In this document: positions 6,842 to 12,731 of the stretch, piece after piece
Position numbering within the stretch: the stretch's first letter is position 1
Layout of the letters: every line of letters begins with the position of its first letter
DNA from: an uncultured Acetatifactor sp.
GTDB taxonomy: Bacteria; Bacillota; Clostridia; Lachnospirales; Lachnospiraceae
NCBI GenBank assembly: GCA_948496895.1
Contig: CAOOJO010000023.1
Location: 1 to 14,901 of the forward strand
Length of the DNA: 14,901 bases
Direction of reading: 5' to 3'
The notes under the pieces: generated by a model
Database searches by the model: none
What the model was told of the DNA's origin: nothing
What the model saw: the letters and a program-made list of their open reading frames with translations, nothing else
Made by a program: the position numbers and the translations under genes

Positions 6842-6939
6842 AATGTCGGTGTACCACCACAGGAAGTTGCAGCTCCCTGTGGCAAGGTTGGTAGAGTTGC
6901 CTACCACACGATACAGACCGAGTCTGCGATACACACATT
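6842..6939 (-). ncRNA. Candidate structured leader RNA (four-way junction)
   Basis: Read on the minus strand, the closing helix pairs 6930-6939 with 6842-6853 (10 bp with a 2-base bulge at 6847-6848). Three hairpins lie inside it: 6914-6918 with 6922-6926, 6889-6894 with 6901-6906, and 6857-6863 with 6876-6882. The predicted start of the minus-strand transcript falls at or next to the 5' edge of the closing helix. The loops of the second and third hairpins both contain GCAAC. I do not recognise a known riboswitch class. No terminator lies between this element and the small gene, so it is more likely a 5' leader than a free RNA. The pairing also holds on the plus strand, so the strand call rests on the promoter. 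Confidence 0.45.
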
Positions 6940-6966
6940 GGTATTATAACGCATTTGTGGTAAAAT
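6938..6966 (+). promoter_or_regulatory. SigA-type promoter toward the PH-like membrane protein gene
   Basis: TTGGTA (6938-6943) and TAAAAT (6961-6966) have a 17-base spacer and a TGG extended -10. It occupies nearly the same bases as the opposing promoter at 6943-6971, so the two should exclude each other. Confidence 0.6.
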
Positions 6967-6971
6967 TACAA
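6943..6971 (-). promoter_or_regulatory. SigA-type promoter toward the small-protein/ATPase operon
   Basis: On the minus strand TTGTAA (6966-6971) and a perfect TATAAT (6943-6948) are separated by 17 bases. The resulting leader would be about 215 bases long and would begin with the four-way-junction element. Confidence 0.7.
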
Positions 6972-6972
6972 T

Positions 6973-7185
6973 GCCTTTTGCTGTGTGGAGCGACCGGGCC
7001 ATCTGTTAGCCTTATGATATACACGGGGTGAAAAGTGTGGACGCATGCTTGACACCTCGTTCTTGATTCTCACCTGAATGTCCTTGGCGGCGGAGCGCTC
7101 TGCCGCCCGGGGCGTTCTAAGTGAGGACATGGAAGATACAGCAGTACATATCTGCCCGTGGCAGGCGGCAGAATGCCACAGCATG
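6973..7185 (+). ncRNA. Candidate structured leader RNA ahead of the PH-like membrane protein gene
   Basis: This covers most of the gene-free stretch up to 7207. It begins at the predicted start of the plus-strand transcript. A closing helix pairs 6979-6985 with 7177-7183. Inner helices pair 6995-6999 with 7154-7158 and 7016-7022 with 7144-7152 (2-base bulge). A long hairpin spans 7024-7059, with two 7-bp helices separated by an AA/GA internal loop and closed by a GACG tetraloop. A second arm (7078-7084 with 7124-7130) encloses a GC-rich hairpin at 7086-7107. The alternative hairpin 7158-7163 with 7174-7179 competes with the closing helix. No T-run terminator is present. I cannot assign it to a known RNA family. 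Confidence 0.38.
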
Positions 7186-7207
7186 AACAAAGGGAGAATT
7201 CAAAAGC

Positions 7208-7828
7208 ATGGAAGGCCTGAACAATCTATTTATGGACGCAACAGAAAAAGAAGCAGCGATTTTGGGAGAATTAATCCTGCACCGGTTTTTAACGAAGGGG
7301 ATTCTGAAGAGCCGTTTTTGCGTATTGACGAACAAGCGCGTGTATGTCGGGGGCACGTACTTCCACAATACTGACGGGGCTTATCGGATTCGAAAGGGGG
7401 AATACACCATCGATGTACGGGACATCACCAGCTCCGGCTTCTCCACTGTCAGGTTCGGCGGTGTCTTTCTGTTAGAAGTGCTGTTCGTAATCCTGCTCAG
7501 CATATTGACCGGGTTTTTCCTGCTGTTCGTACAGGCGGTAGACCATATCTATTTTGGGCTGGACGCCATCATCTGGAATTGCACCATCCTGCTGATAATA
7601 GGCCTGGTGGCGGTGCCGATATTCTTCTATTTCAGTCCCTTCCGGATATTCGTGATCGAATATACCGGAGGCAAGATTGCCTTCCTGTCCTTTGGATACC
7701 TGGATGACGATTTCCGCATGTTCCAACGGGAGCTGTTCAAAGTCAAGGATGCCTGTCTGGACCCCTCCAGCCAAAGGCCGGCACCGGCAGATGCGGCAAA
7801 TTTTGAAAAAAAAGAAAATACCACTTGA
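7208..7828 (+). CDS. Membrane protein with a PH-like domain split by a two-helix membrane hairpin
   Basis: 206 residues; AGGGAGA lies ten bases before the ATG. The N-terminal part (about 15-80) has the bacterial PH-like opening: a helix, then the strand pair FCVLTNKRVYVGGTYF, then YTIDVRDITSSGF. Two hydrophobic segments follow (about 85-109 and 120-142). After them the pattern resumes with RIFVIEYTGGKIAFLSFG (146-163) and a C-terminal helix (DDDFRMFQRELFKVKD). The soluble fold is thus interrupted by the membrane hairpin, which leaves both halves on the same side, presumably the cytoplasm. The tail after 185 is polar and disordered. I recognise the VLTNKRVY-type opening from other clostridial proteins of unknown function, and no catalytic motif is visible. 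The stop codon lies inside the -35 box of the following tRNA promoter. Confidence 0.75.
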   Translation: MEGLNNLFMDATEKEAAILGELILHRFLTKGILKSRFCVLTNKRVYVGGTYFHNTDGAYRIRKGEYTIDVRDITSSGFSTVRFGGVFLLEVLFVILLSILTGFFLLFVQAVDHIYFGLDAIIWNCTILLIIGLVAVPIFFYFSPFRIFVIEYTGGKIAFLSFGYLDDDFRMFQRELFKVKDACLDPSSQRPAPADAANFEKKENTT

Positions 7829-7853
7829 CAGGCTGCGGAATTTGCCGTATACT
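7825..7853 (+). promoter_or_regulatory. Promoter of the tRNA-Gly gene
   Basis: TTGACA (7825-7830), 17 bases, TATACT (7848-7853), about 33 bases ahead of the tRNA. The -35 box includes the TGA stop of the upstream gene, so transcription of that gene runs through this promoter. Confidence 0.88.
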
Positions 7854-7885
7854 GATACATGTTCCGGTGGTCACGTGCCGGTGAT

Positions 7886-7958
7886 GCGATAGTGGCTCAG
7901 TTGGTAGAGCGCCACCTTGCCAAGGTGGAAATCGCGGGTTCGAGTCCCGTCTATCGCT
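7886..7958 (+). tRNA. tRNA-Gly, anticodon GCC
   Basis: A full cloverleaf can be drawn. The 7-bp acceptor stem is GCGATAG (7886-7892) with CTATCGC (7951-7957). The D arm is GCTC-AGTTGGTA-GAGC. The anticodon arm is CCACC with GGTGG around loop TTGCCAA, and the T arm is GCGGG-TTCGAGT-CCCGT. The discriminator base is T and CCA is not encoded. It decodes GGC and GGT. It is a single-gene unit with its own promoter and terminator. Confidence 0.97.
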
Positions 7959-7963
7959 TTTTC

Positions 7964-7994
7964 AAAACAATCAGCTTCCGCTGATTGTTTTTTT
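7964..7994 (+). terminator. Intrinsic terminator of the tRNA-Gly gene
   Basis: A 12-bp stem (7964-7975 with 7980-7991) has a TTCC tetraloop and a T-run through 7994. Confidence 0.93.
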
Positions 7995-8111
7995 GTCTAT
8001 TTCTCCAGACAGCGCCCAATGTCTTGAAACTGCCGCGAAGCAATGGAATAGTATGCAAATACCGCGGTGTCTTCGGGAATATTACGAAATTTCACAAATT
8101 CAGTGTCCCTC

Positions 8112-8140
8112 TTGCCAATTATACGGATTAGTGCTAAACT
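8112..8140 (+). promoter_or_regulatory. SigA-type promoter of the lipoprotein gene
   Basis: TTGCCA (8112-8117), 17 bases, TAAACT (8135-8140), with a TGC extended -10, about 40 bases ahead of the start codon. The rest of the tRNA-lipoprotein gap (7995-8111) shows nothing convincing beyond a short CCGCG/CGCGG pairing. Confidence 0.78.
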
Positions 8141-8180
8141 GAATATGCTGCTTCACTTAATGAAACAAGGAGGAAATAAC

Positions 8181-8834
8181 ATGAAAAAAGGAAGTAAGTT
8201 GCTGGTCTTGCTGCTGGCTCTGGTCATGGCTCTGTCCATATGCGGGTGCGGCGGCAGCGACAGCGGAAAAGATCTGATCGGCACATGGTCTCTGGACTAC
8301 GACATGGCGAATCTCCTGGCGGGAGAGATGGGCGAAGAATTCGAAGGCTTCAACGCCTCGCTGGTAATGCCCATCTGCTTCGAGTTCCGGGAGGACAAGA
8401 CCTTCACCATGTACGGTGAGCCCGAGGCATTCAAGGCCAACTACAACACCTGGCTGGACGAGTTCCTGGCCTTCGCCACGGATGTGATGTACACCGAGTT
8501 CGCCAATCAGGGGCTGGAGGATAAGGCTGCTGCCGACGCCGCCTTCGAGGAGGCCTACGGCACCGGCATCACGGACTATCTGCGCCAGACCTTTGAGGCT
8601 GAGGTGGACGTGGACAGCCTGCTGGGCGAGATGACCACCGACGGCAAGTACGACACCTCTGGCAATAAGCTTTACATGGCCGAGGAGGGGACGGAAATCG
8701 ACAAGAACGCATACGATGTCTTCACGGTCAGCGGTGATACCCTGAAGCTGGAGCTTCCCTCCGGCGCTGACCCCAGCGAGGGAGAGATTCTTCCTGGAAT
8801 GGAGTATCCTCTGGAGTTCAAGAAGGCGAACTGA
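8181..8834 (+). CDS. Predicted secreted lipoprotein of unknown function
   Basis: 217 residues from the ATG at 8181, which has AAGGAGG seven bases upstream. The frame is open farther upstream, but that part covers the promoter. The signal peptide is MKKGSKLLVLLLALVMALS, and the lipobox is around ICGC with Cys23 as the likely lipidated residue (Cys21 is the alternative). A Gly/Ser linker follows, then GTWSLDYDM, an opening seen in lipocalin-like and DUF5640-type clostridial lipoproteins. The mature part is very acidic, with a helical middle (about residues 75-150) and strand-rich ends, FEFREDKTFTMYGE and DVFTVSGDTLKLELP, consistent with a small beta-barrel or sandwich. It is expected on the outer face of the cytoplasmic membrane. 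It has its own promoter, and its terminator lies inside the convergent spoVAF gene. Confidence 0.82.
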   Translation: MKKGSKLLVLLLALVMALSICGCGGSDSGKDLIGTWSLDYDMANLLAGEMGEEFEGFNASLVMPICFEFREDKTFTMYGEPEAFKANYNTWLDEFLAFATDVMYTEFANQGLEDKAAADAAFEEAYGTGITDYLRQTFEAEVDVDSLLGEMTTDGKYDTSGNKLYMAEEGTEIDKNAYDVFTVSGDTLKLELPSGADPSEGEILPGMEYPLEFKKAN

Positions 8835-8835
8835 T

Positions 8836-10284
8836 TCACCTGTGAACCTTGCCACGGTTCCATATTCTGGAAGGCTGGGCCCTGGGCGTAGGACTGCGGA
8901 AAAGCAGCCTGCCCAGGGCTTTTCCGTTAAAAGGGAACAGGGGCCAGAAATAGCTCATTCCCCCGAAGGTGGGCGTGGTGGCGGCGGACAGCGCAGTGAG
9001 CGCAAGGCAGGCCAGAAAGCCCCACAGGCCCAGGAAGCCCGTGCCCAGGATCAGCACGATTCTGTAGAGCCGGATGGCGTCGGCGAACTCGGTGTCCGCA
9101 ATGGCCAGGGAGGTCAGCAGCGTGACGGCCCCGTAGAACAGTACCTCCGCGGAGGCCCAGTTCAGGCTCACCGCCATATCCCCTATGATCAGCCCTCCCA
9201 CGATGGATAAGGAGCCTGAGAACTTCCCAGAGCTCAGGGAGGAGGAGTATTTGAACAGATCCAACAGGAATTCCACCGCCAGGACATAGAAGAACAATCG
9301 TTCTTTCGTCAACCCGCCCTCCGAAATCACCCCCCAGGCCCGGGCGGTATCGGGGAAATAGGCCGTGAGCAGCAAAAACAGCGGCAGCAGGGCCATGCTC
9401 ACCGGAATGCACAGGAAGCGCACCAGCCGGAAATAAGTGCCTACCGCGGGGCTTTTATAATAATCCTCGGGGCTCTGGGTGAACTGGAAGACCGAGCAGG
9501 GCAGCACCAGCGCCTGGGGCGAATTGTCCACCAGCACCAGGATATGCCCCTCCATCAGATAGCTGCAGGCCACGTCAGGCCGTTCCGTCATCCGCGTGCC
9601 GGGCAGCGGGTTCCACCAGTGCCTGGGCACCAGAAGCTCCTCCAGGCTCTTGGCCCCCATGGTCAGGGAAGTGACCCTCAGGGCGTCTATCCGCCGCGTA
9701 AGCAGTTCCAGCAATTCTTTGTTCACGGAATCGCGTATATAGGCGATGGCCACATCCGTCCTGCTCTCCTCCCCCACGCTATGCATGGAGAATACCAGCC
9801 CGGTGGAGCGCACCCTCCTGCGGATCAGGTTCGCGTTGAACAGCAGCGTCTCCACGAAGCCGTCCCGGGAGCCTTTGGTCACCCGCTCCAGATCCGGCTC
9901 CGCGATGCCCCTGGCGGGATAGGTGCGGGCATCTATCAGAATCGCCTGAGGGAAGCCATCGATGAACAGGGCCGCCGGGCCGCTGAGCACGTTCCGGAAG
10001 ATGTCCTCCCAGGAATCGCACAGGGAGGCCTGGGCATATCCCATCTTCCCGTCCATATACCGGACGATGTCCTCCACCCTGTCGTCCTTCATATAAGCGG
10101 AATCCTGCAGATCGGAGAAAATCTGCTGCAGCAGATCCGTCTTGCAGAATCCGTTCACGCCCAGGAAGAAGGCCGGGGTCTGCCCCAGGTACAGATGCCT
10201 GGTCATCAGGTCGAAGCTCTCTCCTACCGGTAGTTTTTCTTTGATATATCGTATATTTTCATCCAAAACAGAAGATAAAGCCAT
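8836..10284 (-). CDS. spoVAF: SpoVAF-type stage V sporulation / GerA-family protein
   Basis: 482 residues from the ATG at 10284, with AAGGGG eight bases upstream. The open frame extends much farther upstream, but that part is antisense overlap with ytaF and intergenic sequence. The N-terminal soluble domain (about 1-280) has FDLMTRHLYLG, the family signature YPARGIAEPDLERVTKGSRD (122-141) followed by GFVETL, and TERPDVACSYLMEGH (233-247). Hydrophobic segments follow at about 286-308, 328-346, 357-373, 380-396 and 405-435, and then the closing motif PLFPFNGKALGRLL (448-461). The signature and length match Bacillus SpoVAF rather than the GerA-type germinant receptor A subunits. SpoVAF sits in the inner spore membrane and works with the SpoVA dipicolinate channel and germinant receptors during germination. 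The other spoVA genes are not adjacent here. The stop is one base from the stop of the convergent lipoprotein gene. Confidence 0.9.
   Translation of the reverse strand: MALSSVLDENIRYIKEKLPVGESFDLMTRHLYLGQTPAFFLGVNGFCKTDLLQQIFSDLQDSAYMKDDRVEDIVRYMDGKMGYAQASLCDSWEDIFRNVLSGPAALFIDGFPQAILIDARTYPARGIAEPDLERVTKGSRDGFVETLLFNANLIRRRVRSTGLVFSMHSVGEESRTDVAIAYIRDSVNKELLELLTRRIDALRVTSLTMGAKSLEELLVPRHWWNPLPGTRMTERPDVACSYLMEGHILVLVDNSPQALVLPCSVFQFTQSPEDYYKSPAVGTYFRLVRFLCIPVSMALLPLFLLLTAYFPDTARAWGVISEGGLTKERLFFYVLAVEFLLDLFKYSSSLSSGKFSGSLSIVGGLIIGDMAVSLNWASAEVLFYGAVTLLTSLAIADTEFADAIRLYRIVLILGTGFLGLWGFLACLALTALSAATTPTFGGMSYFWPLFPFNGKALGRLLFRSPTPRAQPSRIWNRGKVHR
8879..8923 (+). terminator. Intrinsic terminator of the lipoprotein gene, embedded in spoVAF
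   Basis: GCCCTGGGC (8879-8887) pairs with GCCCAGGGC (8911-8919). AGG/CCT and CTGC/GCAG extend the stem inward to a GGAAAA loop, and TTTT follows. About 16 bp pair with small bulges. On the other strand these bases encode roughly residues 456-469 of SpoVAF. Confidence 0.78.
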
Positions 10285-10475
10285 GCGGTTCGTCCCCTTT
10301 CCCAGGCGGTGCAGTCCACCCCTTTTTTCAGTCTTCCCAACTGTCCATGGCTTATTCCTGTTTCCGCGAAGTCCTTCTGTCCTATATGGGGAAAAATGTG
10401 AGGATTTATGTAGAGCGAAACAGGAAGAGCTCCCATTTCGCAAAAGAGAATCCGACATGGATTTCACTGCCGATG

Positions 10476-11108
10476 TCACCAGAAGAGCTGCACCAGCCCC
10501 AGTCCGATCAGCAGCGCGCCGGAAACCGGCTCCGCCGCGCAGCCCGCCAATTGGAGCCCATGGCATCCGCCCAGCCGGTTGCCCGCGGCCAGGAACAGCA
10601 CGGAGCAGAGGAGCGTAAACGTGGCCGTGGGGGCCAGCGCCAGGCCTGCCATGCTGGCGCTCAGGCCTGCGCTCAGGTTGTTCAGGGATAATGTCAGGCT
10701 TAAGCCGAACACCTCCGGCAGCTCCAGGCAGGGCGCGGGCGTGCAGGCACCGCCAGGGCCGGTTTCCCGCCGCGTGCCCTCCCCCTTCTCCCGTCCTCTG
10801 CCATCGGGCGGAATCCGGGGCGGGGCCTTCCTGCAGCTTCGAAGGAATGCCGCCGCCCATTTGGCGATATAGTACAGCCCCAGAAGAATCAGGATCAGGC
10901 TTCCCGCGTATGCCCCCACCGCCCTGGGCAGGAGGGCCGCCAGCCTGTGCCCCAGCCCCACGGAGAGGCAGGTGCCCAGGAGGGTGATCAGGCTGATCGT
11001 CAGATTCTGCCAGAGCCTGATCCGCACCCCGCGCAGCCCGAAGCTGATTCCCACCAGCAGCGCGTCCAGGCTTGCCGAAATCCCAAACAGGAGAGAAGCG
11101 ATAAGCAT
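10476..11108 (-). CDS. ytaF: YtaF, sporulation-associated MntP-like membrane protein
   Basis: 210 residues from the ATG at 11108, with AGGAGA six bases upstream; a TTG two codons earlier would leave no spacing. It is hydrophobic throughout, with two internal repeats typical of the MntP/YtaF family. The first repeat holds SASLDALLVGISFGLRG (11-27) and the second SLTLSLNNLSAGLSASMAG (137-155), which place Asp15 and Asn143/Asn144 in equivalent membrane positions. MntP proteins export manganese. YtaF is the clostridial/Bacillus branch named from sporulation and its cargo is unproven. A long basic, proline-rich cytoplasmic loop (about 91-130) separates the halves. It lies 62 bases after murG with no convincing terminator between, and spoVAF follows after 191 bases of AT-richer sequence in which I see no clear promoter. 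Confidence 0.85.
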   Translation of the reverse strand: MLIASLLFGISASLDALLVGISFGLRGVRIRLWQNLTISLITLLGTCLSVGLGHRLAALLPRAVGAYAGSLILILLGLYYIAKWAAAFLRSCRKAPPRIPPDGRGREKGEGTRRETGPGGACTPAPCLELPEVFGLSLTLSLNNLSAGLSASMAGLALAPTATFTLLCSVLFLAAGNRLGGCHGLQLAGCAAEPVSGALLIGLGLVQLFW

Positions 11109-11170
11109 AAGCAATCTCCTGTAAGATTAAGTCTCTATTTACTATACTCAGGAACGGTCGAATCTGCCAC

Positions 11171-12253
11171 CTATTCCCGATGCTTTCCGTCCGTGGCGCA
11201 CTCCTCTATGAGCTGCACGATTGTCCGAATGGAGTCCATCTGTCCGCTGTCGTGCATGGCGTCCCGGAAGGTCTGCCTGGAGAAGTAGAGCTCATGCACC
11301 TTATCCACCAGCAGCTCCGTGGTCAGGTCGTCCTCATTAATCACGATGGAGAAGCCCTGGGCCTCGAAGGATCTGGCGTTGAGGAGCTGATCTCCCCGGC
11401 TGCTGGAGGCGGGAAGCGGGATGAGGATATTGGGCTTCTTCAGTGCCAGCAGCTCGCAGATGGCGTTGGCTCCGGCCCTGGAGATCACGATGTCCGCCAT
11501 GGCGAAGAGATCCTTCAGCTCCGCCTTCACGTATTCGAACTGCCTGTAGCCCGGGGTGTTCAGGAGCAGGTTGTCGATTTTGTCCTTGCCGCACAGATGG
11601 ACGACCTGGAAATCCCCCAGGAGGCTGGGAAGCGCTGCCCTCACCGCCTTATTCACATTGGCGGCCCCCAGGCTCCCGCCGATTACCATAATCACCGGGG
11701 TGTTGGCATTGAAGCCGCACATGTCCAGCCCGGCCAGCTTATTGCCCTGGGCCAGCTCCGCCCGGATCGGGGAGCCGGTCAGCACCGCCTTGTCCTCCGG
11801 CAGGAGCTTCAGGGTCTCCGGGAAATTGCAGCATACCTTCCTGGCCACGGGGATGCATATCTTGTTGGCCAGCCCCGGCGTCATGTCGGATTCGTGGATG
11901 ATGCAGGGAATTCCCAGGGACGCCGCGGCCCTGACCACAGGGACGGCCACGAAGCCCCCCTTAGAGAAGACTACATCCGGCTGATACTTTTTCAGGAATT
12001 TCCTGGCCTCTCCGAAGCCCTTGATGACGCGGAAGGGATCCGTCAGGTTCTGGAGATCCAGGTACCGTCTGAACTTCCCGGTGGCGATGCCCACATAGGG
12101 CAGGTCGAAATCCCCCACCAGCCGCTTCTCGATGCCGTCGTAGGATCCCATATAGGTGATCTCATACCCCGCTTCCTGCAACGATGGAAGCAATGCAATA
12201 TTGGGGGTAACGTGTCCCGCGCTGCCCCCGCCTGTCAAAACGATTTTTTTCAT
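11171..12253 (-). CDS. murG: MurG-type N-acetylglucosaminyltransferase (lipid II synthesis)
   Basis: 360 residues from the ATG at 12253 (AAAGG upstream). It is a GT-B glycosyltransferase. The N-terminal domain has TGGGSAGHVTPN (7-18), with the conserved GGGxxGH loop and His14, and HESDMTPGLANK (120-131), which corresponds to the E. coli HExN segment that contacts lipid I. The C-terminal domain has IGGSLGAANVN (191-201), SRAGANAICELLALKKP (258-274) for UDP-GlcNAc binding, and GDQLLNA (287-293). The enzyme adds GlcNAc to lipid I at the inner face of the membrane to make lipid II. It is not in a division/cell-wall cluster here but lies between a TSCPD protein and ytaF, 24 bases after the former, an arrangement that could represent a second, specialised murG copy. 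Whether another copy exists cannot be seen. Confidence 0.92.
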   Translation of the reverse strand: MKKIVLTGGGSAGHVTPNIALLPSLQEAGYEITYMGSYDGIEKRLVGDFDLPYVGIATGKFRRYLDLQNLTDPFRVIKGFGEARKFLKKYQPDVVFSKGGFVAVPVVRAAASLGIPCIIHESDMTPGLANKICIPVARKVCCNFPETLKLLPEDKAVLTGSPIRAELAQGNKLAGLDMCGFNANTPVIMVIGGSLGAANVNKAVRAALPSLLGDFQVVHLCGKDKIDNLLLNTPGYRQFEYVKAELKDLFAMADIVISRAGANAICELLALKKPNILIPLPASSSRGDQLLNARSFEAQGFSIVINEDDLTTELLVDKVHELYFSRQTFRDAMHDSGQMDSIRTIVQLIEECATDGKHRE

Positions 12254-12277
12254 AAGCAATGCCTTTCAGAATATGGA

Positions 12278-12523
12278 TTAAAGCATTTCTTCCAGTGCCC
12301 GGGCCAGCTGGTCAGGACAGGAGGTGGGCTTGGCCCCGCAGCGGATGCCCTTCAGCCGGGAAATGGCCTCCTGGGGCTTCATTCCCTTCACCAGAGCGCT
12401 CACGCCCTGGAGATTGCCATGGCAGCCGCCGGTGAACTTTACGGAATCGATCAGGCCGTCCTTCAGCTCGATGTCTATCTGCTGGGAGCAGGTTCCATGT
12501 GTCTTGTATTTCAGTGAGTCCAT
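12278..12523 (-). CDS. TSCPD domain protein (TIGR03905 type)
   Basis: 81 residues with AGGAG eight bases upstream of the ATG. It shows the family pattern YKTHGTCSQQIDIEL, FTGGCHGNLQG, RCGAKPTSCPDQLARAL. The cysteines at 12, 34, 62 and 69 suggest a metal site. The domain is also found at the end of class II ribonucleotide reductases, where it is thought to bind zinc. Stand-alone copies such as this one are common in Clostridia and have no established function. It begins a four-gene same-strand run (this gene, murG, ytaF, spoVAF) from a good promoter. Confidence 0.88.
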   Translation of the reverse strand: MDSLKYKTHGTCSQQIDIELKDGLIDSVKFTGGCHGNLQGVSALVKGMKPQEAISRLKGIRCGAKPTSCPDQLARALEEML

Positions 12524-12559
12524 CCTTTTCGTCTCCTTTGCGATTCATTATTAAGGTAC

Positions 12560-12588
12560 ATTTTAACAGATTTCTCTCCGTTCTGCAA
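12560..12588 (-). promoter_or_regulatory. SigA-type promoter of the TSCPD-murG unit
   Basis: On the minus strand TTGCAG (12583-12588) and TAAAAT (12560-12565) are 17 bases apart, about 37 bases before the TSCPD start. Confidence 0.72.
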
Positions 12589-12668
12589 TCGCTTTTTGCG
12601 CATGTCGCAGCATGAGGGAACGGCTGTTTTCCTGTCATAAAAGCATGGAAAAATACGATGGAAAATTC

Positions 12669-12697
12669 TGTAAACTCACCGCCCGCTGCGTTATACT
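12669..12697 (+). promoter_or_regulatory. Possible promoter of the 12732 membrane-protein gene
   Basis: A good -10, TATACT (12692-12697), lies 35 bases before the start codon. The -35 at the right distance (TGTAAA, 12669-12674) is poor, so expression may need an activator. Confidence 0.42.
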
Positions 12698-12731
12698 TAA
12701 AAGCAGAACAAATGCAGAGAGGAGGAACATT

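Noticed and set aside
6842..6939. Assignment of the minus-strand element to the NiCo, cobalamin or cyclic-di-GMP riboswitch class
   Set aside because: Only scattered short matches (GCAAC, a four-way layout). The conserved cores I remember for these classes are not present in the right places.
6843..7031. A 62-codon plus-strand frame across the candidate RNA and promoters
   Set aside because: Its ribosome site is weak, it crosses both promoters, and the translation has no recognisable protein character.
6973..7185. Assignment of the plus-strand leader to 6S RNA, from its size and closing helix
   Set aside because: 6S RNA is essentially one long rod with a central bubble, whereas this folds into at least two side-by-side arms.
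10380..10410. A possible forespore (SigF/SigG-like) promoter before spoVAF: ACATA and CATATAG on the minus strand at about 17 bases
   Set aside because: Both boxes miss consensus positions, so it cannot be called by eye, though a forespore promoter would be expected biologically.
10285..10860. The 192-codon N-terminal extension of the spoVAF frame
   Set aside because: It overlaps ytaF in antisense, is Gly/Arg/Pro-rich without similarity to GerA proteins, and the ATG at 10284 has a good ribosome site and matches SpoVAF length.
11180..12517. A 445-codon plus-strand open frame
   Set aside because: It is the antisense of murG and the TSCPD gene, both of which have clear family motifs. Its translation is low-information, His/Gly/Leu-rich sequence with no domain.
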